NCBI RefSeq assembly: GCF_000377505.1
Contig: NZ_KB898186.1
Span: forward strand, 310,001-374,000
Direction of reading: 5' to 3'
Length of the DNA stretch: 64,000 nt
Origin: Paenibacillus massiliensis 2301065 = DSM 16942
Lineage (GTDB): Bacteria > Bacillota > Bacilli > Paenibacillales > Paenibacillaceae
In this document: piece by piece, positions 41,298-48,958 of the stretch
Position numbering within the stretch: the stretch's first letter is position 1
Layout of the letters: each line of letters opens with the position of its first letter
The notes under the pieces: generated by a model
What the model saw: the letters and a program-made list of their open reading frames with translations, nothing else
What the model was told of the DNA's origin: nothing
The model's database searches: none
Translations under genes and position numbers: made by a program

Positions 41298-41753
41298 ATG
41301 ATAGATGGTATTTTTGAGACGCATCTGAATGTGAGAGATCTGGAGAAGTCAGTACACTTTTACAATGACATACTGGGTCTGACACTTGCCTATACGCAAC
41401 CGGAACGAAATAGGGCGTTTTTCTGGGTCGGCGGCGAGGGGAAGGCTATGCTCGGGCTATGGCAAAAAGAATCGTCACAGGTGTTAAGGCAGCATTTCGC
41501 ATTTCAGGTCTCATTACAGAATATGCGCAAGGCCGTCTCCTATCTGCAGGAGAAGGGGATACAGACTCATAATTTCCTGAACGATGATAGCGCTGAGCTA
41601 TATGTATTCGGCTGGATGCCGGCGGTGTCGGTCTATTTCACAGACCCGGATGGTCACACTTTAGAATTTATCTCCATGCTGCCAGATAGACCGAGATCTG
41701 ATCTGGGTATGGTGCCATGGAATACTTGGGAGCAGCTGCAAGGGAGGGCATAA
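41298..41753 (+). CDS. VOC superfamily (glyoxalase/bleomycin-resistance-like) protein
   Basis: A 151-residue single VOC module pair: ETHLNVRDLEKSVHFYNDILGLTLAY at the start and VSVYFTDPDGHTLEFISML at the end. The metal-ligand positions are His in ETHLNV, a His in RQHFAFQV, and Glu in HTLEFI. Family members act as glyoxalases, dioxygenases or drug-binding or modifying proteins; which applies here is not clear. The ATG at 41298 has AAAGGAGG before it. It ends two bases before the next VOC gene. Confidence 0.85.
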   Translation: MIDGIFETHLNVRDLEKSVHFYNDILGLTLAYTQPERNRAFFWVGGEGKAMLGLWQKESSQVLRQHFAFQVSLQNMRKAVSYLQEKGIQTHNFLNDDSAELYVFGWMPAVSVYFTDPDGHTLEFISMLPDRPRSDLGMVPWNTWEQLQGRA

Positions 41754-41755
41754 CT

Positions 41756-42397
41756 ATGCATATCGAGCAAGTAAAGCTGTTCACCGCTAAGCTGAATGAG
41801 ACGCGGCATTTCTATGAGCATACGTTGGGGTTAAAGGTAGTAGAGGAGGATGAGAGCTCCTTCACGGTACAGCTTGGGTCGACCTGCTTGACGCTCGCGG
41901 GGAGTGATCCGGAGACAGAGCCCTTCTATCACCTTGCCATGATGATTCCGAACAATCTATTTCAGCAGGCCAAAGTCTGGGCAAGAGAGCGCCTCCAGCT
42001 AACGAGGCTTGATGGGGATCAAGATGAAGTGTTCTTTCAGAACTGGAATGCCTATTCTATGTATTTCGATGACCCGGCAGGTAATATTCTGGAGCTCATT
42101 GGGCATCCGGATCTTCGTCATAATGTAGACGGGCCGTTCTCAGCACGGCAGCTACTATGGATCTGCGAGGTGGGAATTGTGACTGACGATGTACTCGCTC
42201 TCGTCGAGCGACTTCGTGAGGAGCATGGGCTGGAGTGCTGGCGTGAACCGAGTGAATGGTTCTCACCTGTCGGAGACCGATACGGGTTACTTATTGCGGT
42301 CAAGCAGGGTCGAATATGGTTCGCATCGGATCGCCCCGCACAGCGCTTCCCACTGGAGCTGACGATTCGAGATATCGGGCCGCTAAGATTCGGATAG
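41756..42397 (+). CDS. VOC superfamily protein, two-module form
   Basis: A 213-residue protein with a clear first VOC module (VKLFTAKLNETRHFYEHTLGLKVVEEDE ... YSMYFDDPAGNILELIGH). The second half (LLWICEVGIVTDDVLALVERLREEHGL ... YGLLIAVKQGRIWF) looks like a degenerate second module. The first His ligand position is replaced (VKLF), so metal catalysis is doubtful. AAGGGAGG at the end of the preceding gene serves as ribosome site, making the pair translationally close. It was probably formed by duplication within this VOC gene pair. Confidence 0.8.
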   Translation: MHIEQVKLFTAKLNETRHFYEHTLGLKVVEEDESSFTVQLGSTCLTLAGSDPETEPFYHLAMMIPNNLFQQAKVWARERLQLTRLDGDQDEVFFQNWNAYSMYFDDPAGNILELIGHPDLRHNVDGPFSARQLLWICEVGIVTDDVLALVERLREEHGLECWREPSEWFSPVGDRYGLLIAVKQGRIWFASDRPAQRFPLELTIRDIGPLRFG

Positions 42398-42460
42398 AAT
42401 AAGAAGTATATGGGATAGAACAAAAAGCAAGTAAATCAGGCACAATAAAATAGAAAAAAA

Positions 42461-42515
42461 GTAGAAAAACCCACTGCATAGGACTTAGAGCAATATAAGT
42501 TCTGCACAGTGGGTT
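42461..42515 (-). terminator. Terminator of the YhdH-like gene
   Basis: CCCACTG (42470-42476) pairs with CAGTGGG (42507-42513), with an inner GCA..GGACTTA/TAAGTTCTGC stem. On the minus strand a T-rich run follows. It lies between convergent genes and may also stop the VOC transcript. Confidence 0.8.
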
Positions 42516-42544
42516 AAGTTCGATGGAGTAGTCTCTATAGAGGC

Positions 42545-43546
42545 TTAGAGGCGGACGAGAGTTCTTCCCGTCGCTTGGCCTTGCAGAATCTTGCTCAATG
42601 CCTGCGGCAGCTCGTCCAGAGCGATCTCCTGCTCGACAAGCAGCTCGGTTTGTGGGGGCATCAGGTCAGTGGCCATCCGATTCCATAGCAGCCGTCTTAG
42701 TTCAGTCGGGCAGAATACGGAGTCGATCCCAAGCAGGGAGATGCCACGCAGGATGAATGGATGCACGCTCGTCGGTAGTGCTGTTCCACCTGTTAGCCCG
42801 CTCACCGCTACAGCCCCGCCATAGGTAATTTTGCTGAGCACAGCAGCAAGTGCATGACCACCTACAGGGTCCACAGCAGCCTGCCATAGCTGCTTGTCCA
42901 GCGCTCTGATCTTGTCGCCGTCGTACACATCCTCGCGAGTCAACAGGTGCTTCGCTCCCAGCGATTGTAGATATGAATGCGACGAGGTCTTGCCAGTGCT
43001 CGCGCTAACCTCGTAGCCTCTATGAGTCAGCATAGCTATGGCCGTGCTTCCGACCCCTCCGGTAGCCCCTGTCACTAGCACAGGGCCTGCCTCAGGTCTC
43101 ATGCCATGCTGCTCCAGCTTGTGAATGGATAGTGCAGCTGTGAAGCCAGCAGTACCGAAGATCATAGCGTCCCGTAGTGACAGACCCTCCGGTAAAGGTA
43201 CAACCCATTCCTTAGGTACACGCACATATTCACTGAACCCACCATATTGAGACACTCCCAGCCCGTACCCGGTCACCAGCACGGCTTGTCCTTCACGGAA
43301 TTGGTCATCGGTGGAGGATACAACGGTACCGGAGCAGTCGATCCCTGGTACGAACGGATAGGACTTGACGATCCCGCCATTGGCTTTGCTGGCCAGGCCG
43401 TCTTTATAGTTGACGCTGGAGTAAGAGACGCGGATCAGTATGTCGCCTTGTGGCAGCTGATCTTGAGTCAGGGTTCCCACATGCGCAGTAACCTCTGCAT
43501 CTGCCCCTGTCTGGTCAACTACCAGCGCTCGAAAAGAATCTGTCAT
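42545..43546 (-). CDS. YhdH/AcuI-type quinone oxidoreductase
   Basis: A 333-residue medium-chain dehydrogenase/reductase of the YhdH/AcuI branch (acryloyl-CoA reductase or quinone oxidoreductase). N-terminal VSYSSVNYKDGLASKANGGIV is diagnostic. The NADPH site is LVTGATGGVGSTAIAML, and FVPGIDCSGTVV is the substrate-domain signature. No zinc-binding Cys cluster is seen, as expected. It reduces alpha,beta-unsaturated carbonyl compounds, often in detoxification. The ATG at 43546 has AGGAG nine bases before it; the frame extending to 43585 has none. It has no same-strand neighbour and its own terminator. Confidence 0.9.
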   Translation of the reverse strand: MTDSFRALVVDQTGADAEVTAHVGTLTQDQLPQGDILIRVSYSSVNYKDGLASKANGGIVKSYPFVPGIDCSGTVVSSTDDQFREGQAVLVTGYGLGVSQYGGFSEYVRVPKEWVVPLPEGLSLRDAMIFGTAGFTAALSIHKLEQHGMRPEAGPVLVTGATGGVGSTAIAMLTHRGYEVSASTGKTSSHSYLQSLGAKHLLTREDVYDGDKIRALDKQLWQAAVDPVGGHALAAVLSKITYGGAVAVSGLTGGTALPTSVHPFILRGISLLGIDSVFCPTELRRLLWNRMATDLMPPQTELLVEQEIALDELPQALSKILQGQATGRTLVRL

Positions 43547-43754
43547 TTGAGAAATCTCCTCTCTCTGCACAATAGTCTTAGTCACTTACATTTATAAAGG
43601 AAAACAGAGCTCAGGTCAAAGAGCTATGTCACAAAGCCCTAACATAATTTTTTAACCTCAAATGAAGCACCTGTTCAAGTAATCTAGGGACTGCATTGAG
43701 AGGACAAATATTCCGTTATATAATAAAAGAACCAAAAAAAGGGGGATATGGATT

Positions 43755-44300
43755 GTGATCATAGTTTTAAGAAAACGTATTGCCTTTGTTCTGACACTGT
43801 TGCTGGTGTTACTGGTGGGTTGTGATACAGACTATGAGGTGTCTCAAAATAATTATCGCTCCAATCTTGACACAGGCAACCTTAATATTGCGTTGGTTGG
43901 AGATAAAGGAATTAAAAATATCGAGGGAGTAAACTTTGTGGAGACAAATCTCCAGAGCTTAGTACAGGAGAAGCATACGACGTATGATGGGATACTCATC
44001 TATAGAAATAGCTTTCAAGAAGCTATTAAAATGGAGTACAAAGATTTCTTCAGGGAAACTGAAGTACCCATTTTTTTTATTGATGCAGAGGACATTTTAG
44101 TAGCTAGCTTTCGTGAAAAGGTCTATTCATTGGAAAAAGCAAAAATCAGTTGGTCAGGGGCATATGCTGCGGGATTTTTAAGCACAGAAGATGGGTATAA
44201 TGAATGGTCTCTTCATTTGCCGAATCAGCCTACGAAGGTAGATAAAGAAGAAAAAATTATTATGAGGATAATTGATATAATAAATAAAAATAAACAATAA
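43755..44300 (+). CDS. Putative lipoprotein of unknown function
   Basis: A 181-residue protein with a lipoprotein signal (lipobox LVGC ending at residue 23). After it, a compact domain: LNIALVGDKGIKNIEGVNF looks like a beta-strand/helix start, then YDGILIYRNSF and VPIFFIDAEDI. No known family recognised. The coding sequence is much more AT-rich than its neighbours (Lys/Asn/Ile, AAA/ATT codons), a sign of horizontal gain. The start is a GTG at 43755 behind GGGGGAT. It is followed by a second AT-rich exported-protein gene. Confidence 0.7.
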   Translation: MIIVLRKRIAFVLTLLLVLLVGCDTDYEVSQNNYRSNLDTGNLNIALVGDKGIKNIEGVNFVETNLQSLVQEKHTTYDGILIYRNSFQEAIKMEYKDFFRETEVPIFFIDAEDILVASFREKVYSLEKAKISWSGAYAAGFLSTEDGYNEWSLHLPNQPTKVDKEEKIIMRIIDIINKNKQ

Positions 44301-44380
44301 ATACATTATTATAATAAAAATGTTTACATTATCCATGTAATTTACTATTATAATTGTATAAAAATAGTAGGAGGAGTTAT

Positions 44381-45073
44381 ATGGAAAAGAAAACAAAATT
44401 TCTAGAGTTGTTGTTTGTGTTTACCTTAGTTATTGGGTTGACTCTTTCTTTCTCTGTCCCATCCTATGCTCAAAATAGTTCTGAGGAAGTAAATGATATT
44501 CAAAGTCAGGGTGTTATTGATCTTAATAATCTTGATGAGCTCGGTGATAATGTAACTGTAAAAGATGTTAGTTATGAAGAGGCAATGTTTAGTATAGCAG
44601 AGTTGCAAGGAATTTCCGTAGAGGAAGCCAAAAGTTTATACCCTGATAAAACAGCACAGAAATTACATAAAGATTCAGATATTCAACTGGCCAACTCATG
44701 GATTACGGAGATTAGTATTACGCAAAACGTTACAAGTGTATATAAACCTGTCTTGAAAATATATGCTTATTACTATAGTTCGGGCTCTTTTAGACAATTC
44801 CAAGAGTTGGTTAGCGTCCAGCTTGATCGAACTTCTACAGCTATACATTTCTTGACAAAACAGTTTGAGGGAAGTATTGAAGCAGAAATTAACTCTCGAA
44901 ATGAAACGCAGATGTGGTGGCTCGTTAATGGTGACTTTTATGACAATGGTACGACCACGTTTTCAGGAAGTATTGAAGCAGGAGGCCTCGTTTGGAAAGG
45001 GACTGGTAGTATACAATATGCGACCAATCATTATGAATACTATTATAAGTCGGGAACTTATTCCTTGTATTAA
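44381..45073 (+). CDS. Secreted protein of unknown function
   Basis: A 230-residue protein. A signal peptide (residues 1-30, cleavage likely after SYA) leads into an acidic N-terminal stretch and a C-terminal half rich in Tyr, Thr and Ser (VYKPVLKIYAYYYSSGSF, GTGSIQYATNHYEYYYKSGTYSLY) that looks like beta-structure. No Cys in the mature part. Family not recognised. AT-rich like the lipoprotein gene before it, so the two probably arrived together. AGGAGGAG is six bases before the ATG at 44381. A strong hairpin at 45096-45151 ends the unit. Confidence 0.7.
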   Translation: MEKKTKFLELLFVFTLVIGLTLSFSVPSYAQNSSEEVNDIQSQGVIDLNNLDELGDNVTVKDVSYEEAMFSIAELQGISVEEAKSLYPDKTAQKLHKDSDIQLANSWITEISITQNVTSVYKPVLKIYAYYYSSGSFRQFQELVSVQLDRTSTAIHFLTKQFEGSIEAEINSRNETQMWWLVNGDFYDNGTTTFSGSIEAGGLVWKGTGSIQYATNHYEYYYKSGTYSLY

Positions 45074-45095
45074 AGTCCAATATAATAATTAGACA

Positions 45096-45151
45096 CCATA
45101 AAACAGCGATCTTTTCTCGACATTTACTGAGGGAAGGTCGCTGTTTTATGG
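45096..45151 (+). terminator. Terminator of the secreted-protein gene
   Basis: Exact 14-bp arms CCATAAAACAGCGA (45096-45109) and TCGCTGTTTTATGG (45138-45151). The T-rich 3' arm substitutes for a long T tail. Confidence 0.75.
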
Positions 45152-45241
45152 AATCTCTGGGCATTATCAATAATTATTTATTTCTGTATACCAGGTTAAA
45201 ATACGTACTTTGGCCAATCTCCCGGAAGGGAGGTGATGCCT

Positions 45242-45320
45242 GTGGAAGTTTATCAAGCCCTGTCCATTCATGTTCGGCATGTTCATTGTTGCGTTTCTGA
45301 ACGATCTGAAAATGAAATAG
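45242..45320 (+). pseudogene. Broken holin-like type I toxin gene (Hol_Tox-like)
   Basis: GGGAGG eight bases upstream precedes GTG at 45242, which codes for MEVYQALSI. One base later, the frame ATG 45270 to TAG 45318-45320 codes for MFGMFIVAFLNDLKMK. Joined by a single-base correction, the product (VYQALS, hydrophobic FGMFIVAFL, Lys-rich tail) is the pattern of short holin-like toxins of type I toxin-antitoxin loci in Bacillus and Paenibacillus. After the stop, ACCGCCCTCTGT could be half of the usual shared terminator, but the other half is missing. So the toxin and probably its antisense RNA are decayed. Rest of 45152-45514: no other gene. Confidence 0.5.
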
Positions 45321-45514
45321 ACCGCCCTCTGTAAAAATTCATTCTCTGCTTCTATGTATCCTTCTTCATAACCTTAGATAATCAGGCCCGATGAAGGTGA
45401 TAAATGGATTCTTTCAATTCGTTTCAATATATTTTCGAAAAATGGGATGTATTTTCAGGAAGACTGTGCTAACATACGGTTGGCTTATGAATTTACGCGA
45501 AGAAAGGTGACATC

Positions 45515-46924
45515 ATGACCGCGAAAGCAGCACAGTCTGGATCGGCAACGTCCGGCTCCAACCAGCTTAATATTGTTCATTTGACGTGGCCGATTTTTCT
45601 GGAACTATTCTTATTTATGCTGATGGGAAGCGTGGATACCTTCATGCTCAGCTCGGTATCGGATAATGCCGTATCGGGTGTAGGTGCTTCCAATCAGATT
45701 CTGTCTATTGCCATTCTTATTCTCGAAGTGATTGGTCATGGCGCAGCTATTGTCGTGGCTCAATATATTGGCTCCAAAAAACTACTGGAGGCCGCGCGGG
45801 TCACAGGTACAGCTATCACGCTGAACCTGATCGTCGGTCTGATCCTGAGTGTGATCTTCCTCGTCTTCGGCACACACATGCTGCAGCTGCTGAATGTGCA
45901 GGGCGAGATTCTGGTGTATGCCAAATCCTACATGAGTATTGTTGGTGGAGCGATCTTCCTGCAGGCACTTATTAATGCTTTGGCTGCGACCATTCGTACT
46001 TATGGCTTCACAAAGGAAACGATGTACATCTCCGTCTTCATGAACGTCATCCATGTGGTCGGTAACTATATTCTGATCTTTGGTCATTTTGGTGCGCCTG
46101 CACTGGGTGTGGAAGGTGCTGCTATTTCGACTGTAGGTAGCCGATTCATCAGTCTGTTGATCTTCTTCTGGCTGCTGTATCGAGTGACACCGGTTCGTAT
46201 TCAAATAGAGCACTACCTGAAGCTGTCGAAGGATTACATTGTGAAGATTCTCCAGATCGGAATTCCATCTGCCATGGAATCCATCATGTATCAGTGTTGC
46301 CAGCTTGTGTTCACATTGTACGTGACCTACCTCGGAGCTGAGGCGATGGCGACACGTCAATATGCCGTGAACATCTCCAGCTATATCTATCTGTTCAGCA
46401 TGGCCGTAGGCATGGGTACAGCGATTATCGTCGGCAGACTGGTTGGTGCCAGACAGCCGGATTCCGCGTACACTCGCGTACTGACAAGTGTGAAGTGGGC
46501 CCTGGTGGTCACACTGGCTATTGATGCGCTGGTCATCTTGTTCCGTGTACCGCTCATGGGGATCTTCACCACGAATGAAGAAATCATTCGCTTGGGCGCA
46601 CAGGTGCTGCTGCTCAGTATTATTCTGGAGAGCGGACGTACGACGAATATTGTCATCATCAACTCCCTTCGGGCGGCCGGCGATGCCAGGTTCCCGGTAT
46701 ACATGGGCATCTTGTCCATGGTCTGCATGAGTTTACCGCTTGGCTACCTGCTTGTATTCCAGCTTGATATGGGATTGGCAGGGATCTGGCTCGCGATTGC
46801 CGCAGATGAATGGACCCGTGCAATCATTATGTACTTCCGCTGGAAGAGTCGCCTATGGGAGAAGCATGCGTTGGTCGAGCCGGAAAAAGAAGAACCCGTA
46901 CCTGCTCCAGCCGCAGCTCTGTAA
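45515..46924 (+). CDS. MATE family efflux transporter
   Basis: A 469-residue multidrug and toxin extrusion protein of the NorM/DinF type, with 12 hydrophobic helices in two halves. Marks: TWPIFLELFLFMLMGSVDTFMLS in helix 1 with its acidic residue, VGASNQILS, ANTI-like LNALAATIRTYGFTKETM, and in the second half IGIPSAMESIMYQ. It exports cationic drugs by Na+ or H+ antiport. AAAGGTG is seven bases before the ATG. Single gene with its own terminator; a Pro/Glu-rich C-terminal tail is dispensable-looking. Confidence 0.92.
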   Translation: MTAKAAQSGSATSGSNQLNIVHLTWPIFLELFLFMLMGSVDTFMLSSVSDNAVSGVGASNQILSIAILILEVIGHGAAIVVAQYIGSKKLLEAARVTGTAITLNLIVGLILSVIFLVFGTHMLQLLNVQGEILVYAKSYMSIVGGAIFLQALINALAATIRTYGFTKETMYISVFMNVIHVVGNYILIFGHFGAPALGVEGAAISTVGSRFISLLIFFWLLYRVTPVRIQIEHYLKLSKDYIVKILQIGIPSAMESIMYQCCQLVFTLYVTYLGAEAMATRQYAVNISSYIYLFSMAVGMGTAIIVGRLVGARQPDSAYTRVLTSVKWALVVTLAIDALVILFRVPLMGIFTTNEEIIRLGAQVLLLSIILESGRTTNIVIINSLRAAGDARFPVYMGILSMVCMSLPLGYLLVFQLDMGLAGIWLAIAADEWTRAIIMYFRWKSRLWEKHALVEPEKEEPVPAPAAAL

Positions 46925-46940
46925 GGGCTAGGTAAATAGA

Positions 46941-47001
46941 ACAGTTCACAACCTTGAGTAGCGGTATGCTACGATGAGACAAGGTGTGAGCTGTTTTTTT
47001 T
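46941..47001 (+). terminator. Terminator of the MATE gene
   Basis: ACAGTTCACAACCTTG pairs with CAAGGTGTGAGCTGT, with one mismatch and a one-base bulge, an inner GTAGC/GCTAC stem, then eight T's. Confidence 0.88.
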
Positions 47002-47031
47002 ATGGAATCAGGCCGATTTTGTGATCCTTGA

Positions 47032-47781
47032 TTGTTATATAGAGTAGAACGGCAGGAGGTGAGGATTACGGCACAGGAGGAAGCACGTACTGAAGCATGC
47101 AACGATTTGCGCAAAGAGGTAAGAAACGAATTATGCAACGAAGCATTCAATAAAGAACAGAATGAACATCAAGTCGAACAGCAGCACATGGAGCAGACCC
47201 CACGATTAATAGAAGAGATGGTGGTCAGAGTTCAGCGCGGGGAGAGCGAGCAATTCGCCTACATTGTGGACAGCTATCAACAGCAGCTATTCCGGTATTG
47301 CTGCAGACTACTCGGCAATCAGCAGGATGCGGAGGATGCGGTGCAGGATATTATGGTGAAGGCCTATCAGAGCATTCGTAGGTACAAGGCTACTGTGAGC
47401 TTTAGCGCCTGGTTGTATCGTGTCGCCGGAAATCATTGCTTGAATCTATTGCGGAGACGGCGTGTATACCGGCAGGTGCTTCAATTGTTTGGATCAAGGC
47501 AAGTCACAGCCGGTCCTGAGGAGGAGCTGGCGGCACAATGGTACAGCTATCCCTTGGAAAAGGCATTAGCTCAGCTAACTCCGCAAGAGCGAAACATTCT
47601 GGTGCTGCGGGCACTGGAGCAGCGATCTTATGAGGAAATGAGCGACATTCTGAACGTTAGCGCTAATGCCCTGGCGAAGCGGATGCGCAACATCAAGCTG
47701 AAGGTACGTACAGCCATGGAAGCAGAGGAGGGAGTGACCACATGTCGCGACACGGATTCGGTGCTGAGCACGAAAATATGA
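47032..47781 (+). CDS. ECF RNA polymerase sigma factor (SigW/SigE-like)
   Basis: A sigma-70 family ECF factor. Region 2: FAYIVDSYQQQLFRYCCRLLGNQQDAEDAVQDIMVKAYQSI. Region 4: LAQLTPQERNILVLRALEQRSYEEMSDILNVSANALAKRMRNIKLKVR. An N-terminal charged, Glu/Gln-rich extension of about 60 residues precedes them. The start is unclear: TTG 47032 has no ribosome site. AGGAGG at 47053-47058 touches a GTG (47059) and is five bases before an ATT (47065), a rare but possible start. ATG 47188 would give the usual ECF length. The next gene overlaps by 40 bp and encodes its likely anti-sigma factor. Confidence 0.85.
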   Translation: MLYRVERQEVRITAQEEARTEACNDLRKEVRNELCNEAFNKEQNEHQVEQQHMEQTPRLIEEMVVRVQRGESEQFAYIVDSYQQQLFRYCCRLLGNQQDAEDAVQDIMVKAYQSIRRYKATVSFSAWLYRVAGNHCLNLLRRRRVYRQVLQLFGSRQVTAGPEEELAAQWYSYPLEKALAQLTPQERNILVLRALEQRSYEEMSDILNVSANALAKRMRNIKLKVRTAMEAEEGVTTCRDTDSVLSTKI

Positions 47782-48869
47782 TAGATCAGGATGTCCTAGA
47801 TGAGCATTTGTTGAGAGCTGCTGAGGATAAGAGACATGTTCCAAAAATTGATGTTACGGCCCGAGTCATGGAGCGAATTCAGCATCAACAGACTTCCAGT
47901 TATAAAGTCTGGAGGCGGCTGACTACCCCGATAGGAGCGGTGATAGCATTGTGCTCCATGCTACTGGCTGGAGTATCTGCATATGCGGCAGTGGAATGGA
48001 TTCAGATCCGCGATTCTAGAGGCGAGGTCAAGGTGGAATATACCGCGCCTGAGCTACGTAAGACGGAGACGGATGAGGACATATACAACCAATATGGGCG
48101 GGATTCATTGATAGCGGCCAGCCACATTGCCAGCTACAATAAATATGAGCAGCAGGCATTGGCAGCGGCCAAGCCAGGCGAGCTCATGGCTTATTACGTA
48201 ACGGGGAAGAAGGAGCTCCCGCTTGCCACATCTACAGTTGCAGCGTCTCCACAAGCCGCCCCACAGCCTGCGCTGTACTTTGCATACAAGGAACGACTGT
48301 ATACAGAATATGATAGGTTCCTGCAGGAAATGAAGCGGGTCAGTATGCCCATCCTTCCAGCACAGGCAGGGGAATATATCTTTGATGTCGGCAGGGTAAG
48401 CCCGAGACAAAATGTGTACTACACCGCGAACGCAGATGCTAGCAACACGGTCGAGGTCTTGGCCCGCGATACATTGGCTGAGCTAATGAACAAGGCACGT
48501 CAGGCTCCTGATGGTAAGATATTCATGAAGCCGATAGCCTGGACGGAACCGGGATTCTTCGCGGGGACCTATACCTCCAAGAGAGGAGGCCATATAGGGA
48601 TTAGTGCTGCATTTGTGGACAAGGTGCAGGTCTATCAAGAGAAGGGGATTTCACCAGAGGTCATCCAGGTTGCTGGGCGGAGTGTCATTTATAATGATGT
48701 TATGACGGATATAATCGACACTAGGAACGAGCGGGTCACTTATCATTATCTGAATTGGTACAATGAGCAGCAGGAAGCCTACTATACCATTAGTACTTAT
48801 GGCGACCATACTCTTGATAAGGCGGGACTACTTGAACTGGCGCGAGAACTAATACAAGCTGGATTGTAG
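47742..48869 (+). CDS. Membrane anti-sigma factor-like protein
   Basis: A 375-residue protein. N-terminal cytoplasmic part (VTARVMERIQHQQTSSYKVWRRL), one membrane helix at about residues 66-84 (AVIALCSMLLAGVSAYAAV) and a large external domain with no recognised family (YDRFLQEMKRVSMPILPAQ, HYLNWYNEQQEAYYTIST). The gene begins inside the sigma-factor gene (40-bp overlap) with GGAGGGAG before its ATG, a layout typical of ECF sigma/anti-sigma pairs. Function as anti-sigma factor is inferred from context and topology; no zinc-binding HxxxCxxC motif is present. Confidence 0.75.
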   Translation: MSRHGFGAEHENMIDQDVLDEHLLRAAEDKRHVPKIDVTARVMERIQHQQTSSYKVWRRLTTPIGAVIALCSMLLAGVSAYAAVEWIQIRDSRGEVKVEYTAPELRKTETDEDIYNQYGRDSLIAASHIASYNKYEQQALAAAKPGELMAYYVTGKKELPLATSTVAASPQAAPQPALYFAYKERLYTEYDRFLQEMKRVSMPILPAQAGEYIFDVGRVSPRQNVYYTANADASNTVEVLARDTLAELMNKARQAPDGKIFMKPIAWTEPGFFAGTYTSKRGGHIGISAAFVDKVQVYQEKGISPEVIQVAGRSVIYNDVMTDIIDTRNERVTYHYLNWYNEQQEAYYTISTYGDHTLDKAGLLELARELIQAGL

Positions 48870-48887
48870 AGCACAGATATACAAAGA

Positions 48888-48927
48888 ATAGCTCCACGCA
48901 AAGCCATTAGGCTTTACATGGAGCTAT
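48888..48927. terminator. Bidirectional terminator between the sigma operon and the dockerin gene
   Basis: ATAGCTCCA (48888-48896) pairs with TGGAGCTAT (48919-48927), with inner AAAGCC/GGCTTT. T-rich sequence follows on the plus strand. Confidence 0.75.
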
Positions 48928-48958
48928 GTTCATTTTTATCAACGTCGGCAGCTATGTC

